Assembly: GCF_017052465.1 (NCBI RefSeq)
Contig: NZ_JAFHKT010000106.1
Location: forward strand, 1-50,600
Length of the DNA: 50,600 nt
DNA from: Arthrobacter pascens
GTDB lineage: Bacteria > Actinomycetota > Actinomycetes > Actinomycetales > Micrococcaceae
Reading direction: 5' to 3'
Part shown: positions 41,360 through 49,271 of the stretch, piece by piece
Layout of the letters: each line of letters starts with the position of its first letter
How positions within the stretch are numbered: position 1 is the stretch's first letter
Program-made: the position numbers and the translations under genes
Notes under the pieces: generated by a model
What the model saw: only the letters and a program-made list of their open reading frames with translations
Told to the model about the DNA's origin: nothing
Databases searched by the model: none

Positions 41360-41659
41360 TCATACGGTCGCTACCCGGTCGAAATCGGCACCGTTCATGT
41401 GCTCGCACAACGCAGCGCAGGCATCGAAATGGGCCATGAACTCCGGATTCTGCTTCCACGCATTCCGGGACGCCTCGTCGGTCCACTCCGCGAACGAAAC
41501 ATAGTGACCGGGGACGCGTCGGTCACGAATGAGGTTCGCCACCACGATCGACGGGTAGTTCACCCGGGACCACTGAAGGAACTCCGTCCACCGCTCGATG
41601 AACTCCTGGTCGCAGCCCTGCTTCACCTGCCAGGTTCCTGAGGCGTAGTGGTCTGCCAT
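41360..41659 (-). CDS. Antibiotic biosynthesis monooxygenase-like protein
   Basis: A 99-residue ABM-fold protein (YASGTWQVKQGCDQEFIERWTEFLQWS, GHYVSFAEWTDEASRNAWKQNPEFMAHFD). Members oxidise or rearrange aromatic compounds, degrade haem, or have no known substrate. The ATG at 41659 follows a near-perfect AAGGAGGTGA site, so the three-codon-earlier GTG is rejected. It is divergent from the FAD monooxygenase with 179 bases between. Confidence 0.82.
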   Translation of the reverse strand: MADHYASGTWQVKQGCDQEFIERWTEFLQWSRVNYPSIVVANLIRDRRVPGHYVSFAEWTDEASRNAWKQNPEFMAHFDACAALCEHMNGADFDRVATV

Positions 41660-41838
41660 CGGTCTCACCTCCTTTCAGAATCTCGCTTTCACCGTAGGCC
41701 GCGACCGTTCCCCACGCGTTCCCCAGCGGAGCAGGGAAACGAGTGGGCGCCGAGGAAGGCGGAGCGTACCGTGGGTACTGCCCTAGGCGAAGAGTCCGGC
41801 CCGGCCGAAGGTCCGGATGACCCGGGAAAGGGATTCCC

Positions 41839-43020
41839 ATGAAGGCGATCATTTGCGGGGCCGGCATCAGCGGGCTCGCTGCTGCGGCTTTCCTGGCGGG
41901 CGACGGCTGGGACGTGGTCGTGGTGGAGCAGGCCGCCGGACCGCGGCCGCAGGGCTACATGGTCGATTTCTTTGGTCCGGGCTGGCAGGCTGCAACGGCG
42001 TTGGGCATCATCCCGCGGATTCGGGAGCTGGGCTATTCGGTGGAACGGCTGGATTATGTGGACGGCCGCGGCAGGGCCCGGGCAAGCCTGCCCTTTGCCA
42101 GGTTCGCTCAGGTCGTCAGGGGTGAACTCGTCAGCATGCTGCGTCCTGATTTGGAACTGGCCATCCGCGAAGCCGTGCCGCCAGGCGTGCATCTGCGCTA
42201 CGGCCGCACGGTGTTGGCCGTCACGCAGAGCCGCGCTTCCGTGACCGCCACGCTTGACGACGGGGCATCACTTGAGGCGGATCTCCTCGTCGGGGCGGAT
42301 GGCATCCATTCAGTGATCAGGGAGCTGGTTTTCGGGCCGGAGCCTGAGTTCCTCCACTATCTTGGCTTCCACGTGGGCGCCTATTCCTTCCGGGACCCGG
42401 AGGTCGCCTCGCTGGTGGGTGACAGGTTCGCGGTCACCGACACCCGCAACGAGGCCATGTTTTTCTACCGGCTGCGAGACGGAACAATCACGGCGATGGC
42501 CGTGCACCGCACGGACGACCCGGCCCGGCCCGACGATCCGCAGGACATGCTCCGCTCCAGGTACGGGAGGCTGGAGTGGATCTGCCCGGCAGCCCTCCGC
42601 CACTGCCCGAGGGACCTCTACTACGACCAGGTCGCGCAGATCAGAATGCCCCGCTGGCATACGGGATGCACCGTCCTGGTCGGTGATGCGGCAGCCGCAG
42701 TGTCCCTTCTCGCCGGCCAGGGAGCCTCGCTAGGAATGGCCGCCGCCTATGTGTTGGCAGATGAGTTGAAGAAGCAACCGGACCTTGGACGGGCGTTGGA
42801 CTCCTTCGAAACGCGCATCCGGCCTTTGGTCCTGGAGCACCAGAAGGCGGGCGTTTCGGCCGCGCACTGGTTCGTCCCCGCCACCCGCCACGCCGTGCTG
42901 ATGCGCCGTGCGGTGATCCGCCTCGCCCGGATCCCCGGCTTGACGCGCCTGATCAGTTCCGCAGTGGTCGGCAAATCCGGCGCAGCACTTACGTCATCCC
43001 AAAATCCGTCACCGGAGTAA
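41839..43020 (+). CDS. FAD-dependent monooxygenase
   Basis: The 393-residue flavoprotein has the PHBH-type layout: GAGISGLAAAAFLAGDGWDVVVVEQA (dinucleotide motif), LVGADGIHSVIRELVFG (the DG motif), and VLVGDAAAAVSLLAGQGASLGMAAAYVLADEL (the GD motif). It would hydroxylate an aromatic or polyketide-like substrate with NAD(P)H and oxygen. AAAGGG precedes the ATG. Pairing with the divergent ABM gene suggests a shared compound, which is inference. Confidence 0.9.
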   Translation: MKAIICGAGISGLAAAAFLAGDGWDVVVVEQAAGPRPQGYMVDFFGPGWQAATALGIIPRIRELGYSVERLDYVDGRGRARASLPFARFAQVVRGELVSMLRPDLELAIREAVPPGVHLRYGRTVLAVTQSRASVTATLDDGASLEADLLVGADGIHSVIRELVFGPEPEFLHYLGFHVGAYSFRDPEVASLVGDRFAVTDTRNEAMFFYRLRDGTITAMAVHRTDDPARPDDPQDMLRSRYGRLEWICPAALRHCPRDLYYDQVAQIRMPRWHTGCTVLVGDAAAAVSLLAGQGASLGMAAAYVLADELKKQPDLGRALDSFETRIRPLVLEHQKAGVSAAHWFVPATRHAVLMRRAVIRLARIPGLTRLISSAVVGKSGAALTSSQNPSPE

Positions 43021-43089
43021 AGTCCCGCTGGCGGACCCGCAGGCATAAGCTACAAGCAGAACGTTCCCTAGACCGCCGGAGTGCTCGTC

Positions 43090-43413
43090 ATGGACAGTGA
43101 ATTCGCCGAAGTCATCGATCATGATGTCACCACCATCACCTGCGTCTGCGGCAACACTGTCAGCAACGAGGGATTGATTCAGGCCAACTCGGAGGGCATC
43201 CCCGTTTACATCGGCCGTAACTCCAATCTCCCCGGCGGATTGGCCGCCTGGCCCGACGACGAGGACCTCTATACCCTCTGCCCGTCATGCGGTCGCGTGT
43301 ACCGTGACACGGTCATCGAAGAGACAGGCACCGCGCCCGTTGCATTCCGGGTCGACGTCGCCAGTGGCCCGGTCGCAGAGGCAATCCGGGTTCACTGGAG
43401 CCTCGACCTCTAA
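43090..43413 (+). CDS. Hypothetical protein with paired cysteine motifs
   Basis: A 107-residue protein not assigned to a family. CVCGN (about residue 18) and CPSCGRVY (about 66) form a possible zinc ribbon; the rest is acidic (AAWPDDEDLYTL). The ATG at 43090 lies nine bases after GGAG; a GTG three codons earlier is less likely. It follows the monooxygenase gene by 69 bases on the same strand. Confidence 0.7.
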   Translation: MDSEFAEVIDHDVTTITCVCGNTVSNEGLIQANSEGIPVYIGRNSNLPGGLAAWPDDEDLYTLCPSCGRVYRDTVIEETGTAPVAFRVDVASGPVAEAIRVHWSLDL

Positions 43414-43519
43414 GCCGACGGGCAGTGGGCAGGCAGCCGAACTGGCCCGATGAATGAATCATCTGGCTTATAGGTTGAGATTGCCGTGATCAGCAGGGTT
43501 CGGCCTGATTTCCGCGGAT

Positions 43520-44872
43520 ATGGTGGCAGGCATGGAACCAGTTCTGAATTTTGCACGGCGTTGGGGCGCCCCCGTGGCGGCCGTCATCTTCTTCTCCCTG
43601 TGGTCTGTGGCCGAGGCCGGCAGAATGGGAGGGTCCTTCCTGGCGTGGCCCGGGAACTGGGCATTGATCCTGATGGCATTGGCTCTTGCCTCGGCAGCAT
43701 GGAACCCGGCGGTGTCCCTGGGATTTACGGCTGCACTGCTCGCCGGGCAACTGAGCCATTCCATCCCCATGATGGCGTCCACTCACTGGGCCATCTATAT
43801 CGGCTCGTTCATCGCGCTCGGCTTCACCCTGTGGACCGCCCCACACCGGATGCGCTACATCGCTGCGGGAGCCAATCTGGTGTTCGCGGCCATCATGACC
43901 TTCCTCATACTCTCGTGGAGATACGGCGGCGGTGTCGGCTGGTACGCGCCAGTGTATTACGGTGACAGGCCGACGCTCTTGGCCTATGGCTGGCAGTTGT
44001 TCGCTTTCCTCCTGCTGATCGCTGCGGCCTGCGCCGCCGTCGGGCTTCTGCTTGCCCTTTATCAGGAACGCGGCAACCTGTTCCGCGCCCGCGAGTTGGC
44101 GCAGAGCAGCCTGAAGGAAACCGAGATTGATTTGGTCGTCGAGCAGGAGCGGACACGCATCGCCCGGGATCTTCACGACGTCCTCGCCCATTCGCTTGCG
44201 GTCATAGCGGCACAAGCCGACGGGACCCGGTACCTCAGCAAGGACCAGCCCCCGGCCGTCCTCAACGCCCTGGACACCATCGCCCGGTCAGCCCGCAGCG
44301 CACTGGTGGATGCCCAACGTGTCATCGAGGGCGTCCGCGACGACGGGATGGTGACGCCCCAGCCTCGATTGAGCGACATCAAGGCGTTGATTGACGGCAT
44401 GCAGCGAGGCAGCCTGAAGATCCGCTTTAGCGAATCCGGGACGCCTGTGGAGCTTTCCACCGGGCAGCAGGTGGCTGTTTTCCGAATCGTTCAGGAATGC
44501 CTGACGAATGCGCTCAAGCATGGCGGGCGCGGCACGGATGTGAGGATCCACTTTGACTGGACCGGACCCGGCCTGACCCTGCACGCGGCGTCGGCCACCG
44601 GACCCGGCGATCAGGAGGGCCCTGGCAATACGGCCGCGCCCCGGATCGGGCGGGGGCTTCCCGGCATGCGCGAACGCGCCCACCTGGCCGGAGGCTGGCT
44701 GACAGCCGGACCTGATGGCGACCACTTCCGGGTGACGGTCTTCATTCCCTTCGGAAGCCGGGAGGCCAATCCGGAAGACGATGCAGCTCCCTCGGCAGCG
44801 AAACAGCTTCTGACGGGAACAGGGCTGCCGCGGCTGGAAGCGGCTGAACAGGGAGCGGACGGCCGTGGCTGA
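43520..44872 (+). CDS. Sensor histidine kinase, NarL-type
   Basis: A 450-residue membrane kinase: about five hydrophobic helices in the first 185 residues, a short coiled-coil linker, a HisKA_3 dimerisation domain with phospho-acceptor His219 (RIARDLHDVLAHS), and an HATPase domain (FRIVQECLTNALKHGG, then GRGLPGMRERAHLAGG). No periplasmic sensing domain is seen, so the signal may come from the membrane. An ATG four codons later could be the start. It overlaps the response regulator gene by eight bases. Confidence 0.88.
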   Translation: MVAGMEPVLNFARRWGAPVAAVIFFSLWSVAEAGRMGGSFLAWPGNWALILMALALASAAWNPAVSLGFTAALLAGQLSHSIPMMASTHWAIYIGSFIALGFTLWTAPHRMRYIAAGANLVFAAIMTFLILSWRYGGGVGWYAPVYYGDRPTLLAYGWQLFAFLLLIAAACAAVGLLLALYQERGNLFRARELAQSSLKETEIDLVVEQERTRIARDLHDVLAHSLAVIAAQADGTRYLSKDQPPAVLNALDTIARSARSALVDAQRVIEGVRDDGMVTPQPRLSDIKALIDGMQRGSLKIRFSESGTPVELSTGQQVAVFRIVQECLTNALKHGGRGTDVRIHFDWTGPGLTLHAASATGPGDQEGPGNTAAPRIGRGLPGMRERAHLAGGWLTAGPDGDHFRVTVFIPFGSREANPEDDAAPSAAKQLLTGTGLPRLEAAEQGADGRG

Positions 44873-45548
44873 TGCCGGGTTGCGCATCACGGTGGCGCTC
44901 GTTGACGACCAGGCCTTGTTCCGCGCCGGCATCCGGATGCTCATTGAGAGCCAGGATGACATGCAGCTCTCGGGCGAAGCGGGGGACGGAAAACAGGCGA
45001 TGACCCTGGCAACGGAACGGCATCCGGACGTCATGTTGATGGACTTGCGCATGCCTGTGATGGATGGCGTCGAGGCCACGCGGAAGATAGTTGAGGACGC
45101 CGATGCAGCCGGTATCGACAAGCCCAGGATCATCGCATTGACCACCTTTAACCGGGATCAGGCCGTGGTTCAGGCTGTGCAGGCCGGGGCCAGCGGGTAT
45201 CTGCTCAAGAGCGCGGAGCCTGAGTTTCTGCTGGCAGCCATCCGCACCGTTCACTCCGGCTACTCGGTTATCGCGCCGGGATCTATCCATTCCCTCTTCG
45301 AACATGCCGCCCGCAACGCTCCCGCTCCAGGCCCGGACCTATCCGTCCTCGACGTCCTCTCCGCGCGTGAGCGGGACGTCTTCCTGCTCGCGGCCAAGGG
45401 CCTGAGCAATGGCGAAATGGCGGAGGGCCTGTTCGTCTCCGAAGCCACGGTTAAGACTCACCTGCGAAGCGTGCTGGACAAGCTGGGCCTCCGGACCCGC
45501 CTCCAACTGGTGGCGTTTGCCCACGAACGCCGCCTCCTCGGGGATTGA
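44865..45548 (+). CDS. LuxR-type response regulator
   Basis: A 227-residue partner of the kinase: receiver domain with acidic pocket (VDDQ), phospho-acceptor Asp60 (MLMDLRMP), Thr in ALTTFN and Lys in GYLLKS, followed by a LuxR helix-turn-helix (SARERDVFLLAAKGLSNGEMAEGLFVSEATVKTHLRSVLDKLGLRTR). The GTG start lies inside the kinase 3' end. It converges with the VOC gene, four bases away. The target genes are not evident. Confidence 0.93.
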   Translation: MADAGLRITVALVDDQALFRAGIRMLIESQDDMQLSGEAGDGKQAMTLATERHPDVMLMDLRMPVMDGVEATRKIVEDADAAGIDKPRIIALTTFNRDQAVVQAVQAGASGYLLKSAEPEFLLAAIRTVHSGYSVIAPGSIHSLFEHAARNAPAPGPDLSVLDVLSARERDVFLLAAKGLSNGEMAEGLFVSEATVKTHLRSVLDKLGLRTRLQLVAFAHERRLLGD

Positions 45549-45552
45549 ATAA

Positions 45553-45915
45553 TCAGCCCCAGCAGAGGCAGAACGGATGCCCTGCCGGATCCGAGTAGAC
45601 CTGGAAGCCTTCAGCCGATTCGGTGTCATCTGCCGGCCTCAGCAGCCGGGCGCCCAGTGACATGGCGTGATCATGGGCGGCTGCCAGGTCATCGACGTAC
45701 AAGTCGAGGTGGATCTGCTGTTGCGTTCCGTCGGGCCAGTCGGGCGGAACATGATTGGGCGCGAGTTGAAAGCCCAGCCGCGGCTCCTCGCCGACGTACA
45801 CAGTGTGCCAGTCGTCATCGGTCTCCACCGTGCCACCCAGGAGTCCGGCCCAGAAGGTGCTCTCGGCGGTAAGATCCGCCGCATCGAAAACGACAATCTG
45901 TCGGGTGATCTTCAC
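45553..45915 (-). CDS. VOC-family (glyoxalase-like) protein
   Basis: A 120-residue protein with two beta-alpha-beta modules of the vicinal oxygen chelate fold (IVVFDAADLTAESTFWAGLLGGTV and IHLDLYVDDLAAAHDHAMSLGARLL, ending VYSDPAGHPFCLCWG). Members are dioxygenases, glyoxalases or resistance proteins; no specific one can be named. The GTG start follows AAAGGA. It is single. Confidence 0.85.
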   Translation of the reverse strand: MKITRQIVVFDAADLTAESTFWAGLLGGTVETDDDWHTVYVGEEPRLGFQLAPNHVPPDWPDGTQQQIHLDLYVDDLAAAHDHAMSLGARLLRPADDTESAEGFQVYSDPAGHPFCLCWG

Positions 45916-46067
45916 CCCGTCATCCTTTCACGGGGCGTCAGATATTCCGAGGGCTTCACCCTCGCGGTGGGCCCGGCCACAGAATCTCGCCGCGCACCCA
46001 ATCCGGCAAAAGCGTACAGTGGAACAAGACGCCTGATTCTGGACGCCTTGCTGCTGAGGGAGAGATC

Positions 46068-46685
46068 GTGACGATTGACTGGGACGAAAAAAAGGCCCTG
46101 CTACAGGAACCGAACATCGCGGCGGTAACGCAGCTGTGCGACGAACTCATGGAAAAGAAGCCGGGATCCATCGTTCCCTACATCGATCCCATCCATGACG
46201 AGGATGAGTGCCGGATCGTCAGCTTGCACGTCAGCCCGGGTAAGGGCACCGAATCAGGGTTTGTCTCGCACCTCAACGACGATGAAGCCGCCCGCCGGGC
46301 CACCCAGATCTACGAGCTCGCGGAACTTGAACCCCGCTACGTCATGCCGTGGAACGCCTACCCCTGGGTGCGCGACGCGGACATGCCGTCAGCGCTCAAC
46401 GTCCAGGAAAAGACCGACGGACTGCGCCCCTTCCGCCAGTTCCTGAAAATCAACAAACGGGTCTCGGCCATCATTGCCCACGGCACGGATGCCTCCACTT
46501 TCCTGACCCTCTTTGAGAAGACCTACCACTCGTCCCTGAAGAACAACGGCATCAAAATCTACAAGGCCAGCGCGCTCGGCGGGCGGGCCTTTGCTGTTTC
46601 CGAGGCCAAGCAGGAAGAGCTCCTCGCCAAGAGCGTGGACATCTACAAGGACGCCATGCAGCGGGCGGGCATTCAGCACCTGTAG
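46068..46685 (+). CDS. Uracil-DNA glycosylase-like protein
   Basis: A 205-residue protein whose central VMPWNAYPWVRD block and AIIAHGTDASTF segment match actinobacterial proteins annotated as uracil-DNA glycosylases. The C-terminal part differs: where those proteins have a conserved His-Ser segment, this one reads IKIYKASALGGRAFAVSEAKQEE. It may be a divergent glycosylase or have lost that activity. The GTG start follows GAGGGAGAG. It converges with the hipA gene across 54 bases. Confidence 0.6.
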   Translation: MTIDWDEKKALLQEPNIAAVTQLCDELMEKKPGSIVPYIDPIHDEDECRIVSLHVSPGKGTESGFVSHLNDDEAARRATQIYELAELEPRYVMPWNAYPWVRDADMPSALNVQEKTDGLRPFRQFLKINKRVSAIIAHGTDASTFLTLFEKTYHSSLKNNGIKIYKASALGGRAFAVSEAKQEELLAKSVDIYKDAMQRAGIQHL

Positions 46686-46739
46686 CAACAAAGCCAAAAC
46701 ACGACGGCGGGAGGCCGCCGGGGCGCCTCGTCAGTGCCC

Positions 46740-47966
46740 TCACCCTTCCAGCAGCCTCCGCCGGTGCTTCAGCTCCTTCACCCACGCCCTGGTGACCATG
46801 TCCGGAAAAGGCGAGCCGCCGCCGTCGTGCGTTGACGCAAAAGCCGTGCCGGCGTCCAGGTCCGCGGGCAGCGGGCCCGCCGCCTTCAGCGCGAGCTCCA
46901 CCACCTGCGTCGCCGCGCGTTCCGTCAGGCCCAGGCTGGTGGCCCAGCCCAGGAAATGCTTCCGCGAGATGCCGCTGCGCTTGCCGCCGAGCGTCAGCGC
47001 GAGGGTCTTGTCGCCGTACACGACGGTGGAGGGAATGTCGTACACGGGCGCGATGGACCACTCCCCGTGTGGCTGCTGCACCATGGACACGTTTTTCGCG
47101 TGCAGGTCCCCGTTGCCGCTCAGCCACGCGAAGGCGGCCTGGATGGCCAGGTTCCGCAGAGCCGGCAGCGGCGCGGCGCAGTACTCGGCCAGGGCACGGC
47201 ACACCGTTCCGAACCCCACGTTGTACTTGTCCGCCGGGTACAGCTTCAGCACCTGCGCCCCGTCCTCGACGGCGAGGCGGGCCACCTGGTCGGCGCCGCC
47301 CGCCACGGGCACACGGTCGAACCGCTCCACGAGCAGCCCCGGCCGGCCCGCCACGTCCCGCATCAGCTGCACCCGGCTCAGCGGAATCCGCAGCTTCGCC
47401 GCGTAGCGGAACATGATGAATTCGTTCTCCACCACGTGCGGGAATTCCGGCGCGTTGAGCTTGAGGATGAACCGCCGGCCGGCGCTGGCCACCGGCATGG
47501 AGATCATCCCGGCGGATAGCTTGTCCTGCACACCCGCGAGGGCCACGGGATCGATCAGGCCCGAGTCCCCCAGCAGCTCATCGAAGTCCACCGGCTTCCG
47601 CGGATCCACCTCGACGGCGTGCTCCTCCGGATCCAGCGGCTCGCCGTGCCCCACGATCTGCACGTCGCCCACCGGGTTCCCGCCCGCGGCAATCAGCAGC
47701 GAGAGGTCATCGTCCGCGCTGGTCTTGATGGACCGGCGCAGGGCGTTCAGCCGGCGTCCCTCCGGCAGCAGCCCGGTGAAGTAGGGCGGGGCCGCCCCTG
47801 CCGCGGACAGCACCGGTTCCGGCGTGAGCGGCAGCGAGCTGGCGACGGCGGGACCGCCGTTGTGCAGGTACGCGGGCAGATAGCTGAACCTGGTGCCGCC
47901 GTCGTGCCGTTCCAGCCGCGCGGCCAAGACGCCCCGCTTGTAGATGTCGGCGACCCGGTGCCTCAT
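46740..47966 (-). CDS. hipA: HipA-family serine/threonine kinase toxin
   Basis: The 408-residue protein has the HipA kinase core: GVQDKLSAG (glycine-rich loop), RRFILKLN (ATP lysine), ENEFIMFRYAA, LLVERFDR, the catalytic GNGDLHAKN (HxD-like Asp and Asn) and the metal aspartate in PVYDIPST. HipA of E. coli phosphorylates glutamyl-tRNA synthetase and causes dormancy; other targets occur in relatives. It is the second gene of hipBA, with ATGA overlap, so antitoxin is made first. Confidence 0.93.
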   Translation of the reverse strand: MRHRVADIYKRGVLAARLERHDGGTRFSYLPAYLHNGGPAVASSLPLTPEPVLSAAGAAPPYFTGLLPEGRRLNALRRSIKTSADDDLSLLIAAGGNPVGDVQIVGHGEPLDPEEHAVEVDPRKPVDFDELLGDSGLIDPVALAGVQDKLSAGMISMPVASAGRRFILKLNAPEFPHVVENEFIMFRYAAKLRIPLSRVQLMRDVAGRPGLLVERFDRVPVAGGADQVARLAVEDGAQVLKLYPADKYNVGFGTVCRALAEYCAAPLPALRNLAIQAAFAWLSGNGDLHAKNVSMVQQPHGEWSIAPVYDIPSTVVYGDKTLALTLGGKRSGISRKHFLGWATSLGLTERAATQVVELALKAAGPLPADLDAGTAFASTHDGGGSPFPDMVTRAWVKELKHRRRLLEG

Positions 47967-48298
47967 GGCCGCCTCTCCCCCCGGGCGTCGGCCGCGGCTG
48001 CCGCGTCTGACGCAACGTCCGACGGCGGAACGGCCGACGGCGGCTGGCTCACCAGCGCGCGGGCCGCTTCCCTCGCCCGGGTGGCGAGCCGCAGCTCCAG
48101 GCCCAGCGTCTCCAGCACGGCGAGGAGGGAATCCAGCTGCACGCTGGGCTTGCCCTGCTCCACGAACCGGACAAAGCGCTCGGAGACTCCGGCCATGTCG
48201 GCGAGGTCCTGCTGGCTCAGCCGGAGCGCAGCGCGGCGGGTGCGGACTTGCGCCGCAAGCATCCGTGGAAAACTTTCAGCCAATTGGGGCTCCCTCAT
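47963..48298 (-). CDS. hipB: HipB-type antitoxin, Cro/CI helix-turn-helix
   Basis: A 111-residue DNA-binding antitoxin with an HTH_3 domain (VRTRRAALRLSQQDLADMAGVSERFVRFVEQGKPSVQLDSLLAVLETLGLELRL) and an alanine-rich tail. It would bind HipA and repress the operon. The ATG at 48298 is followed by the domain after 15 residues; no strong ribosome-binding site is seen, so the start could be a GTG two codons earlier. Candidate operators lie directly upstream. Confidence 0.9.
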   Translation of the reverse strand: MREPQLAESFPRMLAAQVRTRRAALRLSQQDLADMAGVSERFVRFVEQGKPSVQLDSLLAVLETLGLELRLATRAREAARALVSQPPSAVPPSDVASDAAAAADARGERRP

Positions 48299-48303
48299 AG
48301 GCA

Positions 48304-48424
48304 CGTTCGTACCGATTGTGGATATTTCCCAGCCTAAACCCGTTAGTGGAGAAAGGATAGGGCCAAATCGGCACGAACGTACCGGGGCGATCACATGGCG
48401 AGGGATTGGCCGTTCGTATTGGAT
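48304..48424. promoter_or_regulatory. Candidate HipB operators
   Basis: CGTTCGTACCGATT (48304-48317) recurs inverted as AATCGGCACGAACG (48366-48379), 13 of 14 positions, and forward as CGTTCGTATTGGAT (48411-48424), 10 of 14. The first two flank the likely hipB promoter, as expected for looping repression by HipBA. The third may also touch the GntR promoter. Confidence 0.6.
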
Positions 48425-48481
48425 CCGCAGGGTCGATCCTGCGCTTAGGGTCGCCAGGTCGCGTGCCGAAGTTTTGCAGGG

Positions 48482-48513
48482 TTGACACCCCCGTGTGACC
48501 CGTGCCATATTCT
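48482..48513 (+). promoter_or_regulatory. Promoter of the GntR gene, probable leaderless start
   Basis: TTGACA (48482-48487) and CATATT (48506-48511, 18-base spacing) or TATTCT (48508-48513) form a consensus-like promoter. Transcription would start around 48518-48520, at the GTG start codon itself. No ribosome-binding site precedes that codon. Confidence 0.6.
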
Positions 48514-48518
48514 TAACC

Positions 48519-49238
48519 GTGAACCTGTCAGACAGCCGGACAGCCGGACAGCAAAGCGGAGGACTTGCCTCCCCTCTTGCCCGCCTCAGCGCCGCCGAGG
48601 CGGTCTTCAACGCCATCCGCAGCGACATCGAAGGCGGCAGTCTCGCCATCGGCGCCAAGCTCAACTCCGAGGTTGCCCTCGCGCAGCAGTACGGTGTCAG
48701 TCGCTCCGTGATCCGCGAGGCCCTCCGCTCCTGCACCGCCCTGGGCCTGACAGTGACGCGCACCGGACGGGGCACCTTCGTCGTCGCCGACCACGTGGCG
48801 AACGACCTGGTCCTCGGCCAGTTCTCCGCCCGCGACCTCACCGAGGCCCGGCCGCACATCGAAGTCCCCGCCGCCGGCCTCGCCGCCGAACGCCGCACTG
48901 CCGAGGACCTGGATATCCTCCGCGCCATGGTGGCCTCGATGGCCGTGGAAACCGACCCCGAAGCCTGGGTGGTGCTGGATTCCGGCTTCCACGCCGCCAT
49001 CGCCCACGCCAGCGGCAACAAGGTTTTCGAAAGCGTCGTCGCCGACATCCGGGACGCCCTGACACACCAGTCCGAAACCCTGAACCTGGTCACGGAAGAC
49101 CGCCAGCACGCCTCAAACGTGGAACACCAGGCCATCCTCGACGCCATCGAAGCAGGTTCGGCAGCGGACGCCAGCGCCGCCATGAGCGCCCACCTCCGTG
49201 CCGTCGGCGAGGCCCTCGACGCCATCCTCAAGCAGTAA
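48519..49238 (+). CDS. GntR-family regulator (FCD type) of asparagine degradation
   Basis: The 239-residue regulator has a winged helix (AEAVFNAIRSDIEGGSLAIGAKLNSEVALAQQYGVSRSVIREALRSCTALGLTVTRTGRGTFV) and an FCD ligand domain (LDSGFHAAIAHASGN, EHQAILDAIEAGS). The GTG at 48519 (VNLSDSR) is chosen because a promoter ends right before it; the frame is open eight codons further. CTGTCAGACAG (48525-48535) is a palindrome fitting FCD-type operators and overlaps the first codons, so autoregulation is likely. Asparaginase and aspartase genes follow in one direction. Confidence 0.88.
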   Translation: MNLSDSRTAGQQSGGLASPLARLSAAEAVFNAIRSDIEGGSLAIGAKLNSEVALAQQYGVSRSVIREALRSCTALGLTVTRTGRGTFVVADHVANDLVLGQFSARDLTEARPHIEVPAAGLAAERRTAEDLDILRAMVASMAVETDPEAWVVLDSGFHAAIAHASGNKVFESVVADIRDALTHQSETLNLVTEDRQHASNVEHQAILDAIEAGSAADASAAMSAHLRAVGEALDAILKQ

Positions 49239-49251
49239 CCTCAAGCAGCTA
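49226..49251. repeat. 13-base tandem duplication ending at the stop codon
   Basis: CCTCAAGCAGTAA (49226-49238, ending in the TAA of the GntR gene) is followed at once by CCTCAAGCAGCTA (49239-49251). Confidence 0.85.
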
Positions 49252-49271
49252 TCCACCACCACAAGGACTCC

